Below, one piece after another: positions 15,552-24,714 of a stretch of DNA of 61,906 nt. The stretch is from JALYOC01 sp036675345. Lineage in GTDB: Bacteria; Myxococcota; Myxococcia; Myxococcales; Myxococcaceae. The notes under the pieces were generated by a model. The model was not told the origin of the DNA and ran no database searches. It was given only the letters and a program-made list of their open reading frames with translations. Location: contig JAKFFE010000038.1 in the NCBI GenBank assembly GCA_036675345.1, forward strand, positions 1-61,906. Reading direction: 5' to 3'. Position numbers and translations under genes: made by a program. Within the stretch, counting starts at the first letter, position 1. The number at the start of each line of letters is the position of its first letter.

Positions 15552-16573
15552 TCCAGCAGGCCTTGCAGCGGTTGATCACCCGCGAGGATCTCACCCGCCA
15601 GGAGGTGTCCGGGGTGATGGTCCAGATCGCCGACGGGCAGGCCACCCCGGCCCAGGTGGGGGCGTTTCTGACCCTGCTGCGGATGAAGGGCGAGACCTCG
15701 GAGGAGATCGCCGGGGCGGCGCAGGTGATGCGGGCCCGGGTGGACCGGATCGAGACCGCCGGGGCCCAGTGCGTGGACACCTGCGGCACCGGCGGGGACG
15801 GGCAGAACACCTTCAACATCTCCACCGGCGCCGCGCTGGTGGCGGCCGGGGCGGGCGCGATCGTGGCCAAGCACGGCAACCGTTCGGTCTCCTCCAAGTG
15901 CGGCTCGTCGGACGTGCTGGCGGCGCTGGGGGTGGACGTGGAGGCGCGCAAGGAGACGGTGGAGCAGTGTCTGGGCCGCACCGGGATCGCCTTTCTGTTC
16001 GCGCCCCACCACCACCCGGCCTTCAAGGCGGTGGCGGCGCTGCGCCGGGAGCTGGGCTTTCGGACCCTGTTCAACCTGCTGGGGCCGCTGGCCAACCCGG
16101 CCGGAGCCCGCCGCCAGGTGATGGGGGTGTACGAGCGCCGCTGGGTGCCGATCGTGGGCCGGGTGCTGGCCCTGCTGGGGGCGGAGCACGCCCTGGTGGT
16201 GCACGGCGAGGGGCAGGATGAGATCGCGCTCACCGGCGAGACCCTGGTGTGCGAGGTGAAGCAGGGGGAGGTGCGGGAGTACACCGTGCGCCCGGAGGAG
16301 GTGGGGCTGTCCCGCTGCGCAGGCACCGACCTGGCCGGCGGCGACGCCACCCTCAACGCCCGCATCCTCAGCGACGTGCTGCAGGGTCAGCACGGCGCCC
16401 CCCGGGACGCGGTGGTGCTCAACGCCGCCGCGGCGCTGGTGGTGGCCGGGGTGGCCACCGATCTGGCGGACGGGGTCCGGCGCAGCGCCCAGGCGATCGA
16501 CAGCGGGCAGGCGCGCCACAAGCTGCGGGCGGTGGTGGAGCTGACCCGCGCCGCCCGGGAGGGGCACGGATGA
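15548..16573 (+). CDS. trpD: Anthranilate phosphoribosyltransferase
   Basis: Transfers phosphoribose from PRPP to anthranilate. The PRPP-binding motif GTGGDG is at residues 80-85, followed by NISTGAA, KHGNRSVSSKCGSSD (anthranilate channel), and RTLFNLLGPLANPA. 341 residues, the usual length. ATG 15548 overlaps the trpG stop; the end overlaps trpC. Confidence 0.97.
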   Translation: MIQQALQRLITREDLTRQEVSGVMVQIADGQATPAQVGAFLTLLRMKGETSEEIAGAAQVMRARVDRIETAGAQCVDTCGTGGDGQNTFNISTGAALVAAGAGAIVAKHGNRSVSSKCGSSDVLAALGVDVEARKETVEQCLGRTGIAFLFAPHHHPAFKAVAALRRELGFRTLFNLLGPLANPAGARRQVMGVYERRWVPIVGRVLALLGAEHALVVHGEGQDEIALTGETLVCEVKQGEVREYTVRPEEVGLSRCAGTDLAGGDATLNARILSDVLQGQHGAPRDAVVLNAAAALVVAGVATDLADGVRRSAQAIDSGQARHKLRAVVELTRAAREGHG

Positions 16574-17367
16574 GCCCGGTGCCCCGGGTGGATTTTCTGG
16601 GTTCGATCCTCTCCCGCAAGCGGGCAGAGGTGGCGGACCGCCAGCGGCAGGTCCCGCTGGAGCAGCTGCGGGCCGTCCCCCGGGGCCGCCCGGTGGCCAG
16701 CTTCCACGGCGCACTCAGCCACCGGGGCCAGATGCCCCGGGTGATCGCGGAGGTGAAGCGGCGCTCCCCCTCGGCGGGACAGCTGGCGGATCTGGACGCG
16801 GAGGTGATTGGCCGGCGCTACGCGCAGGCGGGCGCGGCGGCGATCTCGGTGCTCACCGACGGGCCCGGCTTCGGTGGGGACCTGGAGGATCTGCGGGTGG
16901 TCTCCGCGGCGGTGCGCACCCCCACCCTGCGCAAGGACTTCCTGGTGGACCGCTATCAGGTGGAGGAGGCCCGGGTGGCCGGGGCCTCGGCGGTGTTGCT
17001 GATCGTGGCCGCGCTCACCGCCCCCCAGCTGGAGTCGCTGCTGCGCTGCGCCCAGGAGGCGGGCCTGGACGCGCTGGTGGAGGTGCACGACCGGGCGGAG
17101 CTGGAGCTGGCCCTGGCGGCGGGGGCGAAGATCATCGGGATCAACAACCGGAACCTGCGCACCTTCGTGGTGGACCTGCAGACCTCGGTGGAGCTGTTGC
17201 CCTCCATCCCCGACGACCGGCTGGCGGTGGTGGAGAGCGGGGTCCGGGACCTGGAGGACGTGCGGCGGCTGCGGGACGCGGGCGCGGCCAACTTCCTGAT
17301 CGGCGAGGCCCTGGTGCGGGCCACCGATCCGGGCGCGCTGGTGGAAGCGATCGGGGCGCTGCGATGA
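16570..17367 (+). CDS. trpC: Indole-3-glycerol phosphate synthase
   Basis: TIM-barrel enzyme that closes the indole ring with decarboxylation. Active-site blocks are in order: VIAEVKRRSPSAG (catalytic Lys), ISVLTDGPGFGG, LRKDFLVDRYQV (catalytic Lys), LVEVHDRAEL (Glu), GINNRNLRTF, and VVESGV near the C-terminus. Separate from trpF, unlike the fused enterobacterial gene. 265 residues; the 4-base overlap with trpD fixes ATG 16570, and the end overlaps trpF. Confidence 0.96.
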   Translation: MSPVPRVDFLGSILSRKRAEVADRQRQVPLEQLRAVPRGRPVASFHGALSHRGQMPRVIAEVKRRSPSAGQLADLDAEVIGRRYAQAGAAAISVLTDGPGFGGDLEDLRVVSAAVRTPTLRKDFLVDRYQVEEARVAGASAVLLIVAALTAPQLESLLRCAQEAGLDALVEVHDRAELELALAAGAKIIGINNRNLRTFVVDLQTSVELLPSIPDDRLAVVESGVRDLEDVRRLRDAGAANFLIGEALVRATDPGALVEAIGALR

Positions 17368-17981
17368 GCCCCCCGGTGCGGGTCAAGATCTGCGGGGTGA
17401 CCCGGCTGGAGGACGCACTGCGGGCGGCGGACGCGGGCGCGGAGGCGATTGGCCTCAACTTCTGGGAGGGCTCCAAGCGGCGCTGTGGGCTGGAGGTGGC
17501 CGCGCAGATCGTGGCCCGTCTCCCCCCGTTCGTGACCCCGGTGGCGGTGTTCGTCAACCCCACCCTGGCCTCGCTGCGCTCCACCCTGGACGAGACCGGG
17601 ATCTGCGTGGCCCAGCTCCACGGGGACGAGGATCCGGAGACCTTCTCCGCCTCCGTCTCCCAGCTGATCAAGGCGGTGCGGGTGGCCGGCCCCCAGTGGC
17701 GCGCGGACGCGGACCGCTACGCCCGCCACACCCTGCTGCTGGACACCGCCAGCGCCGGCTTCGGCGGATCGGGCAGCACCTTTGATTGGTCGCTGGTCCA
17801 GGACACGCCCCCGGTCCGGCCGTGGATCCTGGCCGGGGGACTGAACGCAGAGAACGTGGCCCAGGCGATCCGTGCCCTGCGCCCGGCGGCGGTGGATGTG
17901 GCCAGCGGGGTGGAGAGCGCCCCCGGCATCAAGGACCCGACGTTATTGACCCGGTTCATCCGGGCGGCCAAGGAGGCCTAG
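17364..17981 (+). CDS. trpF: Phosphoribosylanthranilate isomerase
   Basis: Amadori rearrangement step of tryptophan synthesis. Signature VKICGVT (residues 7-13, catalytic Cys) and the general acid Asp in LLLDTASAGFGGSGSTFDW, phosphate-binding loop LAGGLNAENV. 205 residues, complete. ATG 17364 overlaps trpC (ATGA). Confidence 0.96.
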   Translation: MSPPVRVKICGVTRLEDALRAADAGAEAIGLNFWEGSKRRCGLEVAAQIVARLPPFVTPVAVFVNPTLASLRSTLDETGICVAQLHGDEDPETFSASVSQLIKAVRVAGPQWRADADRYARHTLLLDTASAGFGGSGSTFDWSLVQDTPPVRPWILAGGLNAENVAQAIRALRPAAVDVASGVESAPGIKDPTLLTRFIRAAKEA

Positions 17982-17984
17982 AAG

Positions 17985-19205
17985 ATGTCAGCCACAGCTG
18001 CCCTCGCGAACCCCATCCCCGCACCCCGGGGCAGGTTCGGAGAGTACGGCGGACAGTTCGTCCCCGAGACCCTGATGCCGGCGCTGGCGGAGCTGGAGGC
18101 CGCCTGGCAGCAGGCCCGCGCCGAACCGGCCTTCCAGGCGGAGCTGGACGGCCTGTTGCGGCAGTTCGCCGGCCGGGAGACCCCGCTGGGGGAGGCACTG
18201 CGGATGAGCGCTGACCTGGGCGGGGCCCGGGTGCTGCTCAAGCGCGAGGACCTCTGTCACACCGGCGCGCACAAGATCAACAACACCCTGGGGCAGGTGC
18301 TGCTGGCCCGGCGGATGGGAAAGAAGGAGGTGGTGGCGGAGACCGGCGCCGGCCAGCACGGGGTGGCCACCGCCACCGCCTGCGCCCTGTTCGGGCTCTC
18401 CTGCCGCGTCTACATGGGCGCGCTGGACGTGGAGCGGCAGGCGCTGAACGTGTTCCGGATGAAGACCCTGGGGGCGACGGTGATCCCGGTGGAGGCCGGG
18501 TCGCGCACCCTCAAGGACGCGATGAACGAGGCGATCCGCGACTGGGTCACGAACGTGCGGGAGACCTTCTACGTGCTGGGCAGCGTGGCCGGTCCGCACC
18601 CCTACCCGTCGATGGTCCGCGACTTCCAGGCGGTGATCGGCAAGGAGGCCCGGGCCCAATGCCTGGAGCAGACCGGCCGGCTCCCGGACGCGGTGGTGGC
18701 CTGCGTGGGCGGCGGTTCGAACGCGATGGGGATCTTCTCCGGGTTCCTGGACGATCCGCAGGTGGCGCTGATCGCGGTGGAGGCCGGAGGGGACGGGATC
18801 AAGACCGCCCGCCACGGGGCCTCGCTGGCCAAGGGCCGCCCGGGGATCCTGCACGGGTCCCGAAGCTACGTGCTGCAGGACGCGCACGGGCAGGTGGCCG
18901 AAGCCCACTCCATCTCCGCCGGGCTGGACTATCCGGGCGTGGGGCCGCAGCTGGCCCACCTCAAGGACCTGGGCCGGGTGACGGTGGCCAGCGCCACCGA
19001 CGCCGAGGCCCTGGACGCGTTCGGCTACCTGGCCCGGATGGAGGGGATCCTCCCGGCGCTGGAGAGCTCGCACGCCATCGCCCACGCCAAGAAGGTGGCC
19101 AGGAAGCTGGGGCCGGGCGCCCTGGTGATCGTCAACGTCTCCGGCCGCGGGGACAAGGACGTGATCCAGGTCCGGGCCCATCTGGAGCAGGGAGGTGGCC
19201 GATGA
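17985..19205 (+). CDS. trpB: Tryptophan synthase beta chain
   Basis: PLP enzyme joining indole and serine. The PLP lysine is Lys97 in CHTGAHKINN; the phosphate loop is CVGGGSNAMG, and the FGEYGGQFVPETL N-terminus is typical of TrpB1. 406 residues, complete. It follows trpF by three bases and overlaps trpA by four, as is usual for the TrpA-TrpB complex. Confidence 0.97.
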   Translation: MSATAALANPIPAPRGRFGEYGGQFVPETLMPALAELEAAWQQARAEPAFQAELDGLLRQFAGRETPLGEALRMSADLGGARVLLKREDLCHTGAHKINNTLGQVLLARRMGKKEVVAETGAGQHGVATATACALFGLSCRVYMGALDVERQALNVFRMKTLGATVIPVEAGSRTLKDAMNEAIRDWVTNVRETFYVLGSVAGPHPYPSMVRDFQAVIGKEARAQCLEQTGRLPDAVVACVGGGSNAMGIFSGFLDDPQVALIAVEAGGDGIKTARHGASLAKGRPGILHGSRSYVLQDAHGQVAEAHSISAGLDYPGVGPQLAHLKDLGRVTVASATDAEALDAFGYLARMEGILPALESSHAIAHAKKVARKLGPGALVIVNVSGRGDKDVIQVRAHLEQGGGR

Positions 19206-20044
19206 GTCCGGTCACTTCCGCGCTGCGGGCACTCCCCTCCTCCCCGCCGGATCGGATCGCCGCCGCCTTTGCGCGCTGCCGCGCCGAGAAGCGAGCGGCG
19301 CTGATCACCTACGTGATGGCCCACGATCCGGACTTCGAGGGATCGCTGGCCATCGCCCGGGCCTGTCTGGAGGGGGGCGCGGATCTGCTGGAGCTGGGGT
19401 CACCGTTCTCGGATCCGGTGGCGGATGGGCCGGTGATCCAGCGCGCCGGCGAGCGGGCCCTGGCCAGCGGCGGCACCCTGGCCGCGACGTTGAAGCTGGC
19501 CTCGCTGCTGCGGGCAGACTGGCAGACGCCGATCGCGGTGATGACCTACGCGAACCCGGTCTACTCGCTAGGCGAGCGCAAGTTCGCCCAGGCCTGCCGC
19601 CAGGCGGGGGTGGACGCGGCGCTGATCCCGGATCTTCCCCCCGAGGAGTCGGTCGGGCTGCGGGAGGCCTGCGCGGCGGAGGGAATCAGCGTGCCCAGCT
19701 TCCTCTCCCCGGTCTCCACCCCCGAACGCCGCATCGCCGCCTGCGCCGCCGGCACCGGCTTTCTGTACTTCGTCACCGTCACCGGGGTCACCGGGGCCCG
19801 CCGCGGCCTCCCCAGCGATCTGGGGCCCCGGATCGCCTTGGCCCGGGCGCAGAGCCCGGTCCCGGTGGTGATCGGCTTTGGCGTCTCCGAGCCCGCCCAG
19901 GCCCGGAAGCTGGGCAAGATCGCCGAGGGGGTGGTGGTGGGAAGCGCGATCGTCGCCCGGGGCGCCGAGGGCGGAGCGATCCGGACCCGGGCCCGCCGGG
20001 TGCGTGAGTTCGTTCGTTCGTTGCGTGAGGCGCTGGACCCCTGA
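19202..20044 (+). CDS. trpA: Tryptophan synthase alpha chain
   Basis: Cleaves indole-3-glycerol phosphate and channels indole to TrpB. Catalytic residues Glu64 (ELGSPFSDP) and Asp75 (VADGP) are present, with phosphate loops GVTGARRGLP and GFGVSEPAQ. 280 residues. The start ATG 19202 overlaps the trpB stop. Confidence 0.96.
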   Translation: MSPVTSALRALPSSPPDRIAAAFARCRAEKRAALITYVMAHDPDFEGSLAIARACLEGGADLLELGSPFSDPVADGPVIQRAGERALASGGTLAATLKLASLLRADWQTPIAVMTYANPVYSLGERKFAQACRQAGVDAALIPDLPPEESVGLREACAAEGISVPSFLSPVSTPERRIAACAAGTGFLYFVTVTGVTGARRGLPSDLGPRIALARAQSPVPVVIGFGVSEPAQARKLGKIAEGVVVGSAIVARGAEGGAIRTRARRVREFVRSLREALDP

Positions 20045-20077
20045 GTCGAAAGAACCCCCCTAGGTAAGGAGCGCACC

Positions 20078-21100
20078 ATGCTGGTCGTGATGACGTCGGA
20101 AGCAACCGCGGAGCAGATCGAGGCGGTGAAGATCAAGATCCGGACCCTGGGGTTCACCGCCCACAGCATCCCCGGCGCCCAGCGGGTGGCGATTGGAATC
20201 ACCGGGAACAGCGGCCCGGTGGAGCCCGCCGAGTTCGCCGCCCTCCCCGGGGTGGCGGAGGCGTTGCGGGTGTCCCAGCCCTTCAAGCTGGTCTCCCGGG
20301 ACGTGAAGAAGGAGGACACCATCCTCGACGTGGGCGGGGTGAAGATCGGCGGGAACGCGGTGGTGGTGATCGCCGGTCCCTGCTCGGTGGAGTCGGAGAA
20401 GCAGCTGATGGCCGCGGCCCACGCGGTGAAGGCGTCGGGGGCCAACATGCTGCGCGGGGGGGCCTACAAGCCGCGCACCAGCCCCTATGAGTTCCAGGGC
20501 CTCCGCGAGGACGGGCTGAAGCTGCTGGCCAAGGCCCGCGCGGAGACCGGGCTGAAGATCGTCACCGAGGTCAAGGACACCGACACCGTGGAGCTGGTGG
20601 CGGAGTACGCGGACATCCTGCAGATCGGCGCGCGCAACATGCAGAACTTCTCCCTGCTGGAGAAGGTGGGCGAGCTGCGCAAGCCGGTGCTGCTCAAGCG
20701 CGGCAGCAGCGCCACCATCAAGGAACTGCTGATGGCCGCCGAGTACATCGTCTCCCGGGGCAACTACCAGGTGGCGCTGTGCGAGCGGGGGATCCGGACC
20801 TTCGAGACCAGCACCCGCAACACCCTGGACATCAACGCGGTCCCGGTCCTCAAGTCCCTCACCCACCTGCCGGTGCTGTTCGACCCCTCGCACGGGATCG
20901 GGATCCGGGCCCACGTCGCCGCGGTGGCCCGGGCCGGGATCGCCGCCGGGGCGGACGGGCTGATCGTGGAGGTCCACCCCAAGCCGGAGGAGGCGCTCTC
21001 CGACGGCGCCCAGTCGCTGACCCCGCCGCAGTTCGACGCCCTGATGAAGCAGATCGCCGCCATCGCCCACGCGGTGGACCGGACCGTCAGCGGTCAGTAG
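20078..21100 (+). CDS. aroF: DAHP synthase (type I beta, with N-terminal ferredoxin-like regulatory domain)
   Basis: Condenses phosphoenolpyruvate and erythrose 4-phosphate, the first shikimate-pathway step. Residues 1-75 form an ACT/ferredoxin-like domain as in the Thermotoga-type enzyme, which mediates feedback inhibition. The catalytic barrel has AGPCSVES, RGGAYKPRTSPYEFQG, EVKDTDTVEL, GARNMQNFSLL, KRG and FDPSHGIG. A clear AAGGAG lies 7 bases before ATG 20078, and the 33-bp gap after trpA has no terminator, so it belongs to the trp operon and ties precursor supply to tryptophan synthesis. Its last 14 bases overlap the convergent histidine kinase gene. Confidence 0.95.
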   Translation: MLVVMTSEATAEQIEAVKIKIRTLGFTAHSIPGAQRVAIGITGNSGPVEPAEFAALPGVAEALRVSQPFKLVSRDVKKEDTILDVGGVKIGGNAVVVIAGPCSVESEKQLMAAAHAVKASGANMLRGGAYKPRTSPYEFQGLREDGLKLLAKARAETGLKIVTEVKDTDTVELVAEYADILQIGARNMQNFSLLEKVGELRKPVLLKRGSSATIKELLMAAEYIVSRGNYQVALCERGIRTFETSTRNTLDINAVPVLKSLTHLPVLFDPSHGIGIRAHVAAVARAGIAAGADGLIVEVHPKPEEALSDGAQSLTPPQFDALMKQIAAIAHAVDRTVSGQ

Positions 21101-23303
21101 GGCGGGACATCCGCAGCACCGCCGGCAGGTCGTCCACGTCCAGCGGCTTGGTCAGGTGCAGATCGAACCCCGCCTGCTGGGCGCGCTGGCGGTCTTCGGC
21201 GCCGCCATAGCCGGTGAGGGCCACCAGGAAGGGCCGGTCTCCCCCCGGGGCGGCGCGGCCCCGCCGGGCGACCTCGTAGCCGTCCAGCCCGGGCAGCCCC
21301 ACGTCCACGAAGGCCAGATCCGGGGGACGGGCGGCCAGCATCTGCGCGCCCTGCACCCCGTCCGCGGCCACCTCCACCTGGTGGCCCAGATCCTCCAGGA
21401 TCTCCTGGAGGGTGGTGCGGATGTCGTCGGAGTCCTCCACCACCAGGATTCGCCGGGGGCTGACCGCGGACACCGGCTGGGGTGCCGGCACAGGGGCTTG
21501 GTCGGTGGCCGCCGCCTCTGCCTGCAGCGGCAGCCGGACCACGAACTCCGCGCCCTGCCCGGTCCCACGGCTGAGGGCCTCCACCGTGCCCCCGTGCAGC
21601 GCCACCAGCCGCTGGACCACGGTCAGCCCCAGCCCCAGCCCTCCGCTGGATCGCTCCAAGGTGGCGTCCACCTGCACGAACAGCTCGAACACCCGGTCCA
21701 GCATCTGGGGCGGGATCCCCCGCCCGCTGTCCTTCACCGTGAGCACCGCCCAGGAACCGGTGGGACCGGACTCCCGGGCCAGGCTGACCCGGATCGCTCC
21801 GCCCGGCTCGGTGTACTTGGCCGCGTTGGTCAAGAGGTTGGTGACCACCTGCTCCAGCCGGGTGGGATCGCCCAGCACCCGGAAGGGGCCGGCGCCGATC
21901 CCCAGGGTGAGCGCGTGGCGGCGCTGGTCGATCATCCCCCGGGTGGCGGAGACCGCGTTCTGCACGATCTCCACCAGCTCCTGGGGCGTCTTGCGCAGCT
22001 CGATCCGGCCCCGGCTGAGCCGGGAGACGTCCAGCAGATCGTCCACCAGCCGGACCAGGTTGGTCATCTGGCGCCGGGCCACCTCCCGGTGCTTCTGCGC
22101 CCGCTGGGGATCCCCCTCCGCCGGATCCATCCGGGAGAGGGACATGCTGATCGCCGCCAGCGGGTTGCGCAGCTCGTGGGCCAGCATCGCCAGGAACTCG
22201 TCCTTGCGCTGATCGGCGGCCCGGGCCTCGTTCATCGCCTCGCGCAGCACCTCCACCCGCCGGGACTCCTCCTCGTAGGCGCGCGCGTTGGCCAGCGCCC
22301 GGCCCAGGTGGGCGGCGACCAGGGACAAGAACCCCTGGTAGCGCTCGTCCCACTCCAGATTCGCGCTCAGCCCGGCCACCAGATAGGCCAGGGTCGGTCC
22401 GTCGGATCCGCCCCGCACCGCCACCACCAGCGCCCGGGTGGGGGCCGCCTGTTCCGGGTACGGCAGCGGCGCCGGAGGCAGCGTCCCCAGCTCGATCGGC
22501 TGGTCCCGGGCGGCCAGCTCCGCCAGCGGCCACCGGGCCACCGAACGCGCCGGATCCTCCTCCCCGCTGCAGAAGGTCTCGCGCACGACCCCGTCGGGCT
22601 CCACCAGGCACAGGGAGGCGAACGGCAGATCGTGGGGGTTGGCGCGCAGACTCCGCATCGCGCGCAGCGCCGCCGCCCGGACCGACTTGGCGTTGGAGGC
22701 CTCGCCGGAGATCTGCTGCAGGGTGATCAGCCGGCGCTCGCCCAGCACCTCGGAGGTGGTCTCCTGGCAGGTGACCAGCACCCCGCCCACGCCTCCCTGA
22801 TCGTCCGGGACCGGGCTGTAGGAGAAGGTGAAGTAGGTCTCCTCGCGGAAGCCCTTGCGGTCCATCGGAAGCAACAGCCGCTCGTTCCAGGTGGCGGGGC
22901 CGCCGCGCTGCACCCCTTCGGCCAGCGGGCCGAGGATGTTCCAGACCTCGCTCCACACCTGCGCTCCGGGAGCACCCAGCGACTGGGGGTGCTTGTCGCC
23001 CAGGATGGGACGGTAGGCGTCGTTGTACAGCTGCAGCAGGTCGGGGCCCCACCACAGCAGCATCGGAAAGCGGCTGCCCAGCACGATGCCCACCGCGGTG
23101 CGCAAGGAGAACGGCCAGTCCTCCACCGGACCCAGCCCGGTCCGGGACCAGTCGACGGAGCGCATCAGCTCGCCCATCTCTCCGCCGGGGGAGAACAACC
23201 TGGTGGAAAGCTCGCGGGTCATCGTCGGGGCCAGCGTCGTATCAGCAGTCGGGCCACCGCCCAGCCGTTGGCTTTCGCCAAATGACGTCGGCCCAACGGT
23301 CAT
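21087..23303 (-). CDS. Hybrid sensor histidine kinase (PAS-GAF-HisKA-HATPase-REC)
   Basis: Cytoplasmic 738-residue hybrid kinase without membrane segments. Order: PAS-like domain (about 55-180, LWWGPDLLQLYNDAYRPILG), GAF-like domain (about 190-345), HisKA with phospho-accepting His376 in AMLAHELRNPLAAIS, HATPase with N box TNLLTNAAKYT, G1 DSGRGIPP and G2 GGLGLGL, and a C-terminal receiver with phospho-acceptor Asp667 (FVDVGLPG) and Lys in LTKPLD. It lies 18 bases downstream of alr and converges on aroF. The N-terminal start is not certain; ATG 23222 is a shorter choice. Input signal and partner are unknown. Confidence 0.9.
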   Translation of the reverse strand: MTVGPTSFGESQRLGGGPTADTTLAPTMTRELSTRLFSPGGEMGELMRSVDWSRTGLGPVEDWPFSLRTAVGIVLGSRFPMLLWWGPDLLQLYNDAYRPILGDKHPQSLGAPGAQVWSEVWNILGPLAEGVQRGGPATWNERLLLPMDRKGFREETYFTFSYSPVPDDQGGVGGVLVTCQETTSEVLGERRLITLQQISGEASNAKSVRAAALRAMRSLRANPHDLPFASLCLVEPDGVVRETFCSGEEDPARSVARWPLAELAARDQPIELGTLPPAPLPYPEQAAPTRALVVAVRGGSDGPTLAYLVAGLSANLEWDERYQGFLSLVAAHLGRALANARAYEEESRRVEVLREAMNEARAADQRKDEFLAMLAHELRNPLAAISMSLSRMDPAEGDPQRAQKHREVARRQMTNLVRLVDDLLDVSRLSRGRIELRKTPQELVEIVQNAVSATRGMIDQRRHALTLGIGAGPFRVLGDPTRLEQVVTNLLTNAAKYTEPGGAIRVSLARESGPTGSWAVLTVKDSGRGIPPQMLDRVFELFVQVDATLERSSGGLGLGLTVVQRLVALHGGTVEALSRGTGQGAEFVVRLPLQAEAAATDQAPVPAPQPVSAVSPRRILVVEDSDDIRTTLQEILEDLGHQVEVAADGVQGAQMLAARPPDLAFVDVGLPGLDGYEVARRGRAAPGGDRPFLVALTGYGGAEDRQRAQQAGFDLHLTKPLDVDDLPAVLRMSRPTDR

Positions 23304-23321
23304 CCTCGCAGGAGCGTTCTG

Positions 23322-24509
23322 CTAGGCCGGACGCCTGGGCACCCGAGCGCCGACCGAGCAGAGGATCTCGTAGTGGATGGTGTCCGAGATGCTGGCCAGC
23401 TCCTCGGCGGTGATCTGCGCCTGACCCTGCCTGCCCAGCAGCACCACCTCGTCTCCCACGTCCACCTCCGGGACGTCGGTCACGTCCGCCATGCACATGT
23501 CCATGCACACCCGGCCCACGATCGGCACCCGCTGTCCCCGGACGATCACGCTGGCCCGGCTGGAGTTGTGGCGGCTGTAGCCGTCGGCGTAGCCGACCGG
23601 GAGGGTGGCGATCACCGACTCGCGCTCCGAGGTCCAGGTGCTGCCGTAGGACACCGGGGTCCCCTCCGGCACGCGCTTGAGATGGGTGATCGCGGTCTTC
23701 CAGGTCAGCACCGGGATCAGCGGGGCACGGCCGGCCAGCCACTGCGCGGGGGCCAGCCCGTACAGCAGCAGTCCGGGCCGGACCAGGTTCACCAGCCCCT
23801 GACCCCGCAGCTCCGGGCGAGAGAGCACCGCGGCCGAGTTGGAGAGGTGCCGGTAGCGCGGGGTATGGCCTGCCGCCTCCACCTGCGCCAGCGCTGCCTC
23901 GAAGGACGAGACCTGGCGCGCGGTCAGCTGGGGATCGGAGAGGTCCGCGTTGGCAAAGTGGGTCAGCACCCCATCCAGGCGGACCTGGGGATGCCGCCGG
24001 GCCTCGTCCAGGAACGCGGCCAGCTCCTCCGGACGCACCCCGATCCGCCCCATCCCGGTGTCCACCTTGAGGTGGGCCAGCACCGAGCGACCCGCTGCCT
24101 TCGCCGCCGCCCCCAGGCGCACCAGATGTTCGGGGCGGAACACGGTGGGGATCAGCTCCGCCTCCACCAGCAGGTCGTAGCCCCCGTCGTAGGAGCCGCC
24201 CAGCACCAGGATCGGAAGGTCGATCCCGGCGTTCCTCAGCTCCAGGCCCTCCTCCACCAGCGCCACCGCCAGGAAGGTCGCGCCCGCTTCACGCAGCGCG
24301 TGGGCCACCAGGACCGCGCCGTGGCCGTAGGCGTTGGCCTTCACCACCGCCAGGATCTGCGCCCCGCCGGCTGCCTGCTGGGCGACCGAGAAGTTGTGGC
24401 GCACCCCGGCCAGATCGATCTCGGCGCGCGTGGGACGGATCGCCCGGTCGAGTGCCCGGCGACGAAGGGAGGGACGGTAGAGACGCGGCGGATCGGCAGG
24501 ATCGCTCAT
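23322..24509 (-). CDS. alr: Alanine racemase
   Basis: PLP enzyme that supplies D-alanine for peptidoglycan. The PLP lysine is Lys57 in VVKANAYGHG; the second catalytic base is Tyr288 in PVSYGSTW; the PLP phosphate contacts (HLSNSAA, RPGLLLYG) and VGRVCMDMCMADV near the C-terminus are present. 395 residues from ATG 24509; the first 30 residues are a basic extension (RLYRPSLRRRALDRAIRPTR) not usual in the core fold. The frame is open far upstream but that part is non-coding in character. Confidence 0.95.
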   Translation of the reverse strand: MSDPADPPRLYRPSLRRRALDRAIRPTRAEIDLAGVRHNFSVAQQAAGGAQILAVVKANAYGHGAVLVAHALREAGATFLAVALVEEGLELRNAGIDLPILVLGGSYDGGYDLLVEAELIPTVFRPEHLVRLGAAAKAAGRSVLAHLKVDTGMGRIGVRPEELAAFLDEARRHPQVRLDGVLTHFANADLSDPQLTARQVSSFEAALAQVEAAGHTPRYRHLSNSAAVLSRPELRGQGLVNLVRPGLLLYGLAPAQWLAGRAPLIPVLTWKTAITHLKRVPEGTPVSYGSTWTSERESVIATLPVGYADGYSRHNSSRASVIVRGQRVPIVGRVCMDMCMADVTDVPEVDVGDEVVLLGRQGQAQITAEELASISDTIHYEILCSVGARVPRRPA

Positions 24510-24714
24510 GACGTGGTCGCCTGGACGCGCGGATTCCTCGGGTTCGTGGGCATCAGGACACGCAGGGTGGTCCGCTGACCTCAGGCAGGTACTGACGGCA
24601 GGCAGGCGAGTCAAGATGTGCTTCCTCCGATGGGTTCCAAGCCCTATATGTTCGGCCCCCATTTCACGGTTCGGGCCAGCAGCCGGCCCGCATCCCGACG
24701 AGCGAAAACACCCG

